Assembly: GCF_000184345.1 (NCBI RefSeq)
Contig: NC_017583.1
Location: forward strand, 682,001 to 746,000
DNA length: 64,000 bases
Direction of reading: 5' to 3'
Source: Spirochaeta thermophila DSM 6578
Lineage (GTDB): Bacteria > Spirochaetota > Spirochaetia > Winmispirales > Winmispiraceae
The position numbers were made by a program, and so were the translations under genes. Below the pieces are notes generated by a model. It was not told the DNA's origin. It made no database searches and saw only the letters and a list, made by a program, of their open reading frames with translations. The number at the start of each line of letters is the position of its first letter. The stretch's first letter is position 1. Below are positions 17,241-24,718 of this stretch, piece by piece.

Positions 17241-17314
17241 CGCGCCTGGTAGGATTCGAACCTACGACCCACGGATTCGAAGTCCGGCACTCTATCCAGC
17301 TGAGCTACAGGCGC
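17241..17314 (-). tRNA. tRNA-Arg (anticodon TCG)
   Basis: Acceptor GCGCCTG/CAGGCGC, anticodon loop CTTCGAA, T-arm GTAGG-TTCGAAT-CCTAC, discriminator G. The first pair of the anticodon stem is a C-T mismatch; the rest pairs. CCA is not encoded. Confidence 0.95.
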
Positions 17315-17324
17315 ATGCTGGATG

Positions 17325-17397
17325 GGTGGATGACGGGACTTGAACCCGCGACACCCAGATCCACAGTCTGGTGTTCTACCACTGAACTACACCCACC
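17325..17397 (-). tRNA. tRNA-His (anticodon GTG)
   Basis: Acceptor GTGGGTG/CATCCAC with the extra G-1 facing discriminator C, the hallmark of tRNA-His. Anticodon loop CTGTGGA on CCAGA/TCTGG. CCA is not encoded. First gene of the His-Arg-Lys unit. Confidence 0.97.
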
Positions 17398-17459
17398 CTG
17401 TTTGCGGGTGTAAATGTGCAAAAATTCGGGTCGTTTGTCAAGTCCTACCGGCTGTCTCT

Positions 17460-17489
17460 ACGATACTATGGGAAGGCCGGCTCTGTCAA
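17460..17489 (-). promoter_or_regulatory. promoter of tRNA-His/Arg/Lys
   Basis: On the minus strand TTGACA (17489-17484) and TATCGT (17465-17460) are 18 bp apart. The -35 overlaps the stop codon region of the upstream rarA-type gene. A second TTGACA (17441-17436) has only a weak -10 17 bp on. Confidence 0.55.
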
Positions 17490-19711
17490 CCGGAGAGGCC
17501 TGCAAGAGAGAGCCTGAAGATCAGTATCGTGCGCCGCCAGGGTACTTCCCTGCCGGGGAGCGTCTCGAGGAGTTTCTGTCTGATGGTGGCCGCGAGAGCG
17601 GGTTCGAGGGAGGAGAGATGGAGCCCGTAGCCTTTGTGGGGATCACCCACCCATCTGAGGACATCCTCTCTGGTAAGGGTACGCCTGGTGGCGTACTCGT
17701 AGCGTTCCACCTGGGTGAGTGCGAGGCCGGCACGCCGGGCGAGTTCTGCGAGGGTCGCTTCGTCCCAGTTGACTCTGGGGTCCTCGGGATCGGCGAAGAG
17801 ACGCTCCTCCACCGAGGTGAGGGCCTCGCGAAGCGGGGTCTCGTCGCGTCGCCAGGGAACGAGGGAGGAAAGCCGCTGGGATGCGCGAAAGAAGGCTTCG
17901 GCGCACACGGCGATTCCTCCGGGTTCCAGGAGCGAGGCGAGGTCGGCGAGGATGCGCTCCTTGTCGGGTGAGGGGCCGAGGATGTTGCGCGCGAGGATGC
18001 GCTCGAAGGTGCGGTAACCGAGCCTCGCCTCGTCCACGAGAGAGACGAGGGGGGCGGTGCCTGTGATAAGGATCGGGGCGAGCAGGTCGTCGATGCCGGC
18101 TGCCTGGTGCCTGATGCGCTGGGCCTCCTCCTCCGAGGCGACGGCGCACACCACCTGTCCCTCCGGGGCCTGCCGGAGCGCCTCCCACACGAGGAATCCG
18201 GCCGGCCGTTCCGTCACGAGCACCCGGTGGTGCCGGACGATCTGTGCGCGTTGGAAGATCCTGTCCCTCAGCTCCTCGAGGTGAGGTTGGAGATCGGTCT
18301 CGGTCCTGCGCCACCATTCCCCCATCCCCTTTTCCGGGGTGAAGGTGAGGACCTCCTCTTCCACCTGGGCGGCCGCTGTGAGTTGGAGTTCCCGCCGTCG
18401 TAGCACCTCCTCCCTGATCCGGGCCTCGTATCCCTGCCGGCTGGGCTGGTAGAAGACGCGCCCTTTCAGCTCCGCGGGGAGGTAGTTCTGGGCCACCCAG
18501 TGCTCACGGTAGGAGTGAGGATAGAGATACCCGTCTCCGTGGCCGAAGCCCTTCGCGTCCCTGGATGCATCCTTGAGGTGGCGCGGCACCTCGTGGGTCT
18601 TCTCTTCTCGTACCGCCTTGAGGGCGTCGAAGTAACCGAGCACCGAGTTGCTCTTGGGGCAGGTGGCGAGGTAGAGCGCGGCGTGGGCCAGGTGATACTG
18701 CCCCTCAGGGAGCCCCACCCGGTCGAAGGCCTGGGCGCAGGAGAGGACCACGGTGATGGCGTGTGGGTCGGCCATGCCCACGTCTTCGCATGCGAGGATG
18801 AGCATGCGCCGAAAGATGTAGTGGGGATCCTCCCCTGCGTCCACCATGCGGGCGAGCCAGTAGAAGGCCGCATCGGGGTCGGAGCCGCGGAGCGACTTGA
18901 TGAAGGCGCTGATGATGTCGTAGTGGAAGTCCCCTTCCTTGTCGTAGAGCACGGCCTTGCGCTGGATGCTGTCTTCCGCCACCTCGCGGGTGATGTGGAT
19001 CACCTCTCCCTCAGGCGGGGGGAAGGTGTCCGGGGTGGTCTCCACCGCCAGCTCGATGGCCGAGAGCAGGGTCCGCGCGTCGCCGTCTGCCACGGTGATG
19101 AGGTGTTCCAGGGCATCCTCGTCCAGGATGATGCGGTACTTCCCGTAGCCCCGTTCAGGATCCGAGAGTGCGCGTTCGGCGATGGTCCTGAGGTGTTGGC
19201 GTGTGAGGGGTTTGAGTTGGAAGATCCTGCTCCGCGAGATGAGGGCCGAGTTGACTTCGAAGTAGGGGTTCTGGGTGGTCGCGCCGATGAGGATGACCGT
19301 GCCGTTTTCCACCCAGGGGAGGAGGGCGTCCTGCTGGGCCTTGTTCCATCTGTGGACCTCGTCCACGAAGAGGATGGTGCGCCGACCGTGGTAGGCCATT
19401 TCCTGTCTGGCCTTCTCTATGGCCGCCCGTACCTCCTGTACACCGCTCAAGACCGCATTGAGCGAGAGGAAGGCGCTCTTCGTGTGGTTGGCGATGACCC
19501 GGGCGAGGGTGGTCTTCCCGCATCCGGGCGGGCCGTAGAAGATGACCGAGGAGAGCCTGTCGGCCTGGATGGCCCGACGGAGGAGCCTCCCCGGACCGAG
19601 GATGTGCTCCTGTCCCACGAACTCGTCCAGGGTACGGGGACGCATGCGGGCGGCCAGCGGCTCGTCGTGCAGGGATTTCGCTGCTTCGAATAGATTGTCG
19701 GCCCTGTTCAC
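17486..19711 (-). CDS. RarA/MgsA-type AAA+ ATPase fused to a C-terminal methyltransferase-like domain
   Basis: A 741-residue two-part protein. Residues 1-about 430 match RarA (MgsA), the clamp-loader-like ATPase that acts at stalled forks: [16 protein letters not shown], Walker [12 protein letters not shown], Walker [17 protein letters not shown], sensor GATTQNP, and the C-terminal [10 protein letters not shown] and CPKSNSV segments. Residues about 450-741 are a second domain with a Rossmann/methyltransferase-like layout ([17 protein letters not shown], then [15 protein letters not shown]) but I see no clear SAM-binding glycine loop. Such a RarA/unknown-domain fusion is known from cyanobacteria and some other bacteria. 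GTG start at 19711 has no ribosome site; a TATCAT box lies 6 bases upstream. The function of the second half is unknown. Confidence 0.85.
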   Translation of the reverse strand: MNRADNLFEAAKSLHDEPLAARMRPRTLDEFVGQEHILGPGRLLRRAIQADRLSSVIFYGPPGCGKTTLARVIANHTKSAFLSLNAVLSGVQEVRAAIEKARQEMAYHGRRTILFVDEVHRWNKAQQDALLPWVENGTVILIGATTQNPYFEVNSALISRSRIFQLKPLTRQHLRTIAERALSDPERGYGKYRIILDEDALEHLITVADGDARTLLSAIELAVETTPDTFPPPEGEVIHITREVAEDSIQRKAVLYDKEGDFHYDIISAFIKSLRGSDPDAAFYWLARMVDAGEDPHYIFRRMLILACEDVGMADPHAITVVLSCAQAFDRVGLPEGQYHLAHAALYLATCPKSNSVLGYFDALKAVREEKTHEVPRHLKDASRDAKGFGHGDGYLYPHSYREHWVAQNYLPAELKGRVFYQPSRQGYEARIREEVLRRRELQLTAAAQVEEEVLTFTPEKGMGEWWRRTETDLQPHLEELRDRIFQRAQIVRHHRVLVTERPAGFLVWEALRQAPEGQVVCAVASEEEAQRIRHQAAGIDDLLAPILITGTAPLVSLVDEARLGYRTFERILARNILGPSPDKERILADLASLLEPGGIAVCAEAFFRASQRLSSLVPWRRDETPLREALTSVEERLFADPEDPRVNWDEATLAELARRAGLALTQVERYEYATRRTLTREDVLRWVGDPHKGYGLHLSSLEPALAATIRQKLLETLPGREVPWRRTILIFRLSLAGLSG

Positions 19712-19762
19712 ACGGCTATGATATCACGAGGAGCCGTGTTGCAGAAGAGGCGTTTTGTTTCC

Positions 19763-19792
19763 TTGACACCGGCGCCTCTTTCTCCTTACAGT
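19763..19792 (+). promoter_or_regulatory. candidate promoter of the Fic-like gene, start-codon-proximal
   Basis: TTGACA (19763-19768) and TACAGT (19787-19792) are 18 bp apart. Only 8 bases separate the -10 from the ATG at 19801, which would give a leaderless or near-leaderless mRNA. Confidence 0.45.
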
Positions 19793-19800
19793 AGGGAACA

Positions 19801-20451
19801 ATGCCGATTGCAGGAACCTTCTGTATCCCCCGCATCAGGGAGAGTCTGCAAGGCTTCAAGAAGGCCTTCCCTTCGATCAACAGGCGTCTCTCCGTGCAGC
19901 GTGAGGACTTCACGGATACCCTGCTCGAGCACATCCTCCTCGCCTATCAATTCCTCAACCGTCTCCTCTCCCGGGGTATCGACATCTTCTCCCCTGCAGG
20001 CCTCTACGCCCTCCTCGAGGTGAACCACCTGGTGATGTGCGGGAACGATCCCGCCACACGCCTCTCGTTCCATCTCCATATCGAGGAGACCCGCAGGCGC
20101 TACCAGGAGAACATCGACCTCATCCTCCCTTGGGTGCGCAAGGCGAGGGGAAAGCTCCCCCCCTTTGCCTTCATCACGGAGTTCTATATAAAGTGCCTGA
20201 GTCATCCCCAGCTCTTCGTAGAGGGGAATCACCGGAGCGGCAACATTCTGGTGAACTACCTCCTCGTGAGCGAGGGGTTTCCCCCTTTCATCGTGACCCC
20301 GGAGACCGGGTACGAGTACCTCGAGCTCTCGGGGGCGGTGAAATTCTCCTCCAAGGAGAAGGTGCTGGATACCGTACTCCCGCTCAAGAAGGCGAAGAAG
20401 CGGCTCATGAGGCTGTTCCGGGAGCACGGTGATGCCCGTTATCTTGCGTGA
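19801..20451 (+). CDS. Fic-like protein with an altered active-site loop
   Basis: A 216-residue, mostly helical cytoplasmic protein. Near residue 141 it has HPQLFVEGNHRSGN, which resembles the Fic-domain core H-x-F-x-(D/E)-G-N-G-R-x-x-R: the F-x-E-G-N-x-R part is kept, but two extra residues separate the His from the Phe, the Gly after Asn is His, and the last Arg is Asn. Fic proteins AMPylate or otherwise modify hydroxyl groups; whether this one is active is open. ATG 19801 has no strong ribosome site. It is followed 12 bases later by the Na/Pi cotransporter gene, so the two are likely cotranscribed. If not Fic, it is an unrecognised helical protein. Confidence 0.55.
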   Translation: MPIAGTFCIPRIRESLQGFKKAFPSINRRLSVQREDFTDTLLEHILLAYQFLNRLLSRGIDIFSPAGLYALLEVNHLVMCGNDPATRLSFHLHIEETRRRYQENIDLILPWVRKARGKLPPFAFITEFYIKCLSHPQLFVEGNHRSGNILVNYLLVSEGFPPFIVTPETGYEYLELSGAVKFSSKEKVLDTVLPLKKAKKRLMRLFREHGDARYLA

Positions 20452-20463
20452 AGGAGCGAGTCG

Positions 20464-22122
20464 ATGGCGGTAGTCTGGAAGATCATCAACTTCATAGGAG
20501 GCCTCTCGGTCTTCTTCTATGGCATGCGCCTCATGAGTCTGGGACTGCGTAAGCGCGCAGGCGGGCGACTCCGGAAGGTGCTCAAGTCCTTCAGCGACAC
20601 GCCCCTCAAAGGGGTCTTCTCCGGTACGTTCGTGACCTCGGTGGTCCAGAGCTCGTCGGCCACCACGGTGCTCGTGGTGAGTCTGGTGAACGCGGGCCTC
20701 CTCGCCCTGGAGGAGGCGATCGGGATCGTCTTCGGTGCCAATATCGGCACCACCTTCACCGCCTGGATCGTCTCGTTTTTCGGCTTCAAGTTCTCCCTCT
20801 CATCCCTCGTGCTTCCTGTGTTCGCCCTCGCCCTCCCCCTCATGTTCAACAAGAACGAGAAGGTGAGGGAGGTGGCGGAGGCCCTCTTCGGGTTCTCCCT
20901 GGTGTTCCTGGGGCTTTCGATCATCAAGGACCAGGTCCCCGATGTGCAGGTGACCGAACAGAGCGCGACGTTCTTCAGGTTCTTCCACCATGAGAGCTTC
21001 CTCTCGGTACTCGCTTTCGTCCTCCTGGGGACGCTCGCCACCATGATCCTTCAGTCGTCGAGTACCACGGTGGCCATCACCCTCACCCTGCTCTACAAGG
21101 GGTGGATCTCGTTTCCCCTCGCGTGCGCCGCGGTGCTCGGTGAGAACATCGGTACCACGGTGACCGCGCTCCTCGCCTCCATCCCCATGAACCGCCAGGC
21201 CAAACGGATCGCCTACGCCCACACGCTCTTCAACATCACCGGGGTGCTCTGGATGCTCGCCGTCTTCCCGTGGTTCGTGAAGCTCGTGGACATCGTGGTG
21301 CCGGGGCCGGTGAGTGACGCCGGGCTCGTCACCTACCACCTTTCGGCCTTCCACACCATGTTCAACATCATCAACACCTTTCTGTTCATCTGGTTCGTGA
21401 AGCCCTACGCCGCCCTCTTGAGGCGTATCCTCCCGGAAGAGGCGGCGAAAGAAGAGCTGGTGCTCGTGGCCTCGCCCTTCCCCGAGAGCCTCGAGTCCAA
21501 CTTGGTCTTGATAGAGAAGGCCCTCTCCAGGATGGCCGAGCGGGTCTTCGACATGGCCTTGGTGATCCTCCACTCCTTGGGAGGAGACGACGCCGACCTC
21601 GACCGGATGGCGGAGCAGGCCCGCGAGATGGAGCTGCGTTTCGACGAGATGGAGGAGGCCATCCACGTGACCCTCACCAGGTGCGCGACCGAATCGATGG
21701 CTGAGGAGCAGGCGAGACGACTCATGGCGTATCAGCTCATAAGCCGGGCCCTCGAGAGCATGAGCGACAGCCTCTACCGGGTGGCGCGGCTCCTCAAACA
21801 GCGGGGTGACCTCAGTATCCCCTTCCACAAGAAGGGGATGGAGGAGCTGCAGGACTACCTCCAGATCATCCTCGACTTTCTGCGCTACAACGTGAGCTAC
21901 CTCTCGGGAGAGCTGGCGGCCTACGATGTGGAGCACGCCTACAGGCTCGAGCAACGGATCGACGGTATGCGAGACTCCCTGAGGAAACGGGCGAGGAAGA
22001 AGCTCGCCAAGGGGGCCGACGTGAGGGGAGAGCTCCTCTTCATGGACGTGGTGCGACACCTGGAGCACGTGGGTGACTACTCGCTCGACGTGTCACAGGC
22101 GATAAAAGAGATGGCCGGCTGA
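20464..22122 (+). CDS. Na+/Pi cotransporter family protein with C-terminal PhoU-like domain
   Basis: A 552-residue inner membrane protein of the Na/Pi-cotransporter II family. The two inverted repeats with the signature QSSSATT (near residue 62) and QSSSTTVA (near residue 198) are present, each followed by GA/EN-NIGTT, and eight or nine hydrophobic helices cover residues 1-about 320. The last 200 residues are helical and resemble PhoU (paired three-helix bundles, LDRMAEQAREMELRFDEMEE and a MDVVRHLEHVGDYS end). It probably moves phosphate with sodium and is linked to phosphate control by the PhoU-like tail. Start ATG 20464, GGAGCGAG upstream. A strong hairpin terminator follows. Confidence 0.9.
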   Translation: MAVVWKIINFIGGLSVFFYGMRLMSLGLRKRAGGRLRKVLKSFSDTPLKGVFSGTFVTSVVQSSSATTVLVVSLVNAGLLALEEAIGIVFGANIGTTFTAWIVSFFGFKFSLSSLVLPVFALALPLMFNKNEKVREVAEALFGFSLVFLGLSIIKDQVPDVQVTEQSATFFRFFHHESFLSVLAFVLLGTLATMILQSSSTTVAITLTLLYKGWISFPLACAAVLGENIGTTVTALLASIPMNRQAKRIAYAHTLFNITGVLWMLAVFPWFVKLVDIVVPGPVSDAGLVTYHLSAFHTMFNIINTFLFIWFVKPYAALLRRILPEEAAKEELVLVASPFPESLESNLVLIEKALSRMAERVFDMALVILHSLGGDDADLDRMAEQAREMELRFDEMEEAIHVTLTRCATESMAEEQARRLMAYQLISRALESMSDSLYRVARLLKQRGDLSIPFHKKGMEELQDYLQIILDFLRYNVSYLSGELAAYDVEHAYRLEQRIDGMRDSLRKRARKKLAKGADVRGELLFMDVVRHLEHVGDYSLDVSQAIKEMAG

Positions 22123-22132
22123 GAGACGTGAA

Positions 22133-22157
22133 AGGCCTGCCCGTGCTGGGCAGGCCT
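22133..22157. terminator. hairpin terminator between the Na/Pi gene and tRNA-Ala
   Basis: AGGCCTGCCC (22133-22142) and GGGCAGGCCT (22148-22157) form a perfect 10-bp stem with a 5-base loop. It lies between two converging units and could serve both strands; the tails are only weakly T-rich. Confidence 0.7.
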
Positions 22158-22159
22158 CT

Positions 22160-22236
22160 TGGTGGAGCTGATGGGAGTCGAACCCACGACCTCATGGATG
22201 CGAACCATGCGCTCTAGCCAACTGAGCTACAGCCCC
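22160..22236 (-). tRNA. tRNA-Ala (anticodon CGC), CCA encoded
   Basis: Acceptor GGGGCTG/CAGCTCC, anticodon loop TTCGCAT on CATGG/CCATG, T-arm GGGTTCGACTCCC, discriminator A followed by an encoded CCA (22160-22162 on the minus strand). The five tRNAs at 16.9-17.4 kb lack this CCA. Confidence 0.97.
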
Positions 22237-22249
22237 ACGATACAGGTAT

Positions 22250-22278
22250 ATAGTACGTGAATCGGGGGTTTTTGGCAA
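22250..22278 (-). promoter_or_regulatory. tRNA-Ala promoter
   Basis: On the minus strand TTGCCA (22278-22273) and TACTAT (22255-22250) are 17 bp apart, 13 bp before the tRNA. The -35 overlaps the left arm of the palindrome in which the insertion sequence landed. Confidence 0.65.
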
Positions 22279-22282
22279 GATG

Positions 22283-22291
22283 GGGGTCCAC
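22283..22291. repeat. left copy of the 9-bp target duplication
   Basis: GGGGTCCAC directly before the insertion sequence; an identical copy follows it at 23636-23644. Confidence 0.85.
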
Positions 22292-23635
22292 GGGACTGTA
22301 ACATCGAGTGTTGAAAAAGGCGGGGAAAAAAGATAAGGGGTATCTCCCACCACACTAATCCTTTTTTCAAGGAGGAGATACCCCATGAAGCATGGTAACA
22401 CACGCACACTGATTGAGACACAGTATACCCTCTCTGATCTGATGAAACAAGTGGAAGACCAGCTACGGGAGGAGGTGCGCCACACCTACAAGACGTACCT
22501 GGAACACCTCCTTGAGACGCTGAGAGAGGAGGCAGTAGGACGACCACGATATGCACGAGGGGAGGCTGAGAAGGCACCGTACTACCGGTACGGCTACAGG
22601 AAATGGAAGAGCGTGCAGACCCCCTGGGGGCCGATCGAGGATGTACGCGTGCCCCGCATTCGCACCGGCGGGGGGAAGGAGGTGAAGCTGGTCGCCTATG
22701 AGCAGAGGCTCGTGGCCCTCGCCGAGCAGCTCCTTCTCGGGTATGTGGGAGGGATGAGCGCGCGGACGTGGGCCATCCTGTTACGGGAGCTGGGGATAGG
22801 CGAGGCACATCCGCAGACACTCCTGCGGCTCATAAAGCGTCTTCGTGAGGAGAAGGAGCAGTGGCGGAGGAGGTCCCTTAGAGGAGTGAAGGCCCTTGTG
22901 CTGGATGGAGTGTGGGCAAAGAGGCGTGGGAGGGGTCAGAAGAAGCTGGTTGTCCTGAGTGCCGTGGGGGTGAAGGAGGACGGATCTCATGAGCTCCTCG
23001 ACTGGGTCGTTGCGGAGCAGGAGGACCAGGCGAGCTACGAGCGACTCCTTACCAGGCTCTATGAGCGAGGGCTTCATGAGGTGGAGCTGGTGGTGGCCGA
23101 TGAGGCTGAGGGGATCCGGCAGGCCGTGGAGACGGTGTATCCTGAGGCGAAGAAGCAGGTATGCCTCTGGCACCTGCAGGGTACGCTTGAGCAGAAGCTC
23201 CTGCAGGACATGGGGGAACGGAAGGGGAAGAACGCAGACCTCCAGAAGGAGAGGCGAGCTTTTCGAGCGGAGTACTGGAAGCTCTTTGAGGCAGGAGGGA
23301 AGGAGGACGCAGCACGTGCGTTGGAGGCATTCGTGAAGAAGTGGGCGGCGAAGGCTCCCCGGATGACGGCCTCCCTCCTGTGGCGGAAGGACCGGCTTTT
23401 CTCCTATCTGGAGTTACCCTATGAGTGGAAGGAGAAGGTGAGGACGAGCAACCTTGCGGAGAACATGTTTCGGCACATGAGAAGCTTTCTGCGGAGGTAT
23501 CCTGGGTATATGAGTCGTGCCCATGCGGATGAGGTGGTAGGCCTCTACGTGGTGGGCATGCAGGTGATACAAGAGGTGGGGAGACGCACCCCTACGGGCT
23601 CCAGCTCAATTTCAACACTCCTCCTTGACAGTGCC
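22292..23635 (+). mobile_element. IS256/Mutator-type insertion sequence, complete, 1344 bp
   Basis: The element is bounded by imperfect terminal inverted repeats of about 26 bp: GGGACTGTAACATCG... at 22292 and, read inward from the right end, GGCACTGTCAAGG..., both ending in GAGTGTTGAAA. A 9-bp duplication GGGGTCCAC flanks it. One transposase gene fills it. Removing the element and one copy of the duplication restores a palindrome (22274-22286 with 23644-23656). Intact duplications indicate simple, fairly recent transposition. The right end carries an outward TTGACA at 23625-23630. Confidence 0.93.
22385..23635 (+). CDS. Mutator-family (IS256-type) transposase without its own stop codon
   Basis: DDE transposase of the Mutator family, 417 codons to the end of the element. 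The N-terminal DNA-binding part has the helical ETLREEA region; the catalytic acids are in ALVLDGVW, VVADEAEGI and SNLAENMF. The family signature D-x3-G ... Q-x-C-x2-H is met by DEAEGIRQAV followed by QVCLWH. ATG 22385 has AAGGAGGAG eight bases upstream, within a leader of about 90 bases. The frame has no stop inside the element: it passes through the right inverted repeat, 27 codons of flanking DNA and then the whole of argF in phase, to 24709. A transposase-argF fusion of 774 residues is therefore possible. The usual length of such transposases is about 390-420. Confidence 0.93.
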
Positions 23636-23644
23636 GGGGTCCAC
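23636..23644. repeat. right copy of the 9-bp target duplication
   Basis: GGGGTCCAC, identical to 22283-22291. Confidence 0.85.
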
Positions 23645-23651
23645 CCCCTCC

Positions 23652-23681
23652 TTGCCTTCTTAGGGAAAACCGGGCTACTCT
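23652..23681 (+). promoter_or_regulatory. candidate native argF promoter
   Basis: TTGCCT (23652-23657) and TACTCT (23676-23681) are 18 bp apart, 35 bp before the argF start. Before the insertion this -35 and that of tRNA-Ala formed the two outer ends of one palindrome. Confidence 0.4.
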
Positions 23682-23716
23682 TGTGGGTATCTTTTTCCGG
23701 CATGAGGAGGGAGCCC

Positions 23717-24709
23717 ATGGGGGTCAACCTTGCAGGACGTTCGTTCCTCTCGCTCTTCGACTTTACGGCCGAGGAGATCCGGTATCTCCTCCGGCTCTCG
23801 CACGAGCTCAAGGGGCTGCGCAGGGCGGGGGTGAGGAGACGTCTCCTGGAGGGGCGACACGTGGTCCTCATCTTCGAGAAGACCTCCACGAGGACGCGGT
23901 GTGCCTTCGAGGTGGCGGCTGCGGACGAGGGGGCGCATGTGACGTTCCTCACCAACAGTCAGCTCGGCAAGAAGGAGTCGCTCGAGGATACGGCGCGGGT
24001 GCTCGGGAGGTTCTACGATGGGATCGGCTTCAGGGGGTATGCCCAGGAGACGGTGGAGGCGCTCGCCCGCTACTCCGGGGTTCCGGTGTGGAACGGGCTC
24101 ACCGATGAGTGCCACCCCACGCAGGCCCTCGCCGATGTGATGACCATAGAGGAATACGTCCGCAAGCCGCTCTCGCAGGTGAAGCTGGTCTTCGTAGGGG
24201 ATGCCCGGAACAACGTGGCCCGCTCCCTGCTGGTGATCTCGGCCAAGCTCGGGATGCACTTCGTGGCGGTCTGTCCTCCTGCCCTCTCTCCGGATGCGGA
24301 GTTCCTCGCACGGGCAGAGGAGGTGGCGCGGGGGACGGGGGCCCGTATCGAGATCACCGATGACCTCGATGGGGTTGAGGGGGCGGATGCCCTCTACACC
24401 GATGTGTGGGTCTCCATGGGCGAGGAGGAGAAGCTGGAGGAGCGGATCCGTCTCCTCGAGCCGTACAGGGTGGATATGGCCCTCATAGCCCGGACGGGGA
24501 ATCCCGAGGTGCTCTTCCTCCATTGCCTCCCTTCGTTCCACGATACGAATACCGAGATGGGGCGCCTTGTGTACGAGCGTTTCGGCATAAAGGAGATGGA
24601 GGTCTCCGACGAGGTCTTCAGGAGCCGGCACTCGGTGGTGTTCGAGGAGGCGGAGAACCGGCTTCACACCATCAAGGCGGTGATGCTTGCCACGCTGGGG
24701 GCGGTGTAG
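23717..24709 (+). CDS. argF: ornithine carbamoyltransferase
   Basis: Ornithine carbamoyltransferase, 330 residues, making citrulline from ornithine and carbamoyl phosphate (or the reverse in arginine breakdown). Motifs: carbamoyl phosphate loop FEKTSTRTRC, DTARVLGR, NGLTDECHPTQ, and the ornithine loop LHCLPSFHD with the catalytic Cys. The sequence is of the E. coli ArgF / ArcB type (longer form). ATG 23717 follows AGGAGG by six bases. It is in phase with the upstream transposase and could be read as its C-terminal extension. alr starts nine bases downstream. Whether the role is biosynthetic or catabolic cannot be told; speA at the window start also uses arginine. Confidence 0.95.
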   Translation: MGVNLAGRSFLSLFDFTAEEIRYLLRLSHELKGLRRAGVRRRLLEGRHVVLIFEKTSTRTRCAFEVAAADEGAHVTFLTNSQLGKKESLEDTARVLGRFYDGIGFRGYAQETVEALARYSGVPVWNGLTDECHPTQALADVMTIEEYVRKPLSQVKLVFVGDARNNVARSLLVISAKLGMHFVAVCPPALSPDAEFLARAEEVARGTGARIEITDDLDGVEGADALYTDVWVSMGEEEKLEERIRLLEPYRVDMALIARTGNPEVLFLHCLPSFHDTNTEMGRLVYERFGIKEMEVSDEVFRSRHSVVFEEAENRLHTIKAVMLATLGAV

Positions 24710-24718
24710 GAGGTGGGG

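Noticed and set aside
22385-24709. Single 774-residue bifunctional gene as the true annotation
   Set aside because: The junction is the IS end and target duplication, and argF has its own ribosome site; the two are better given as separate genes with a possible fusion.
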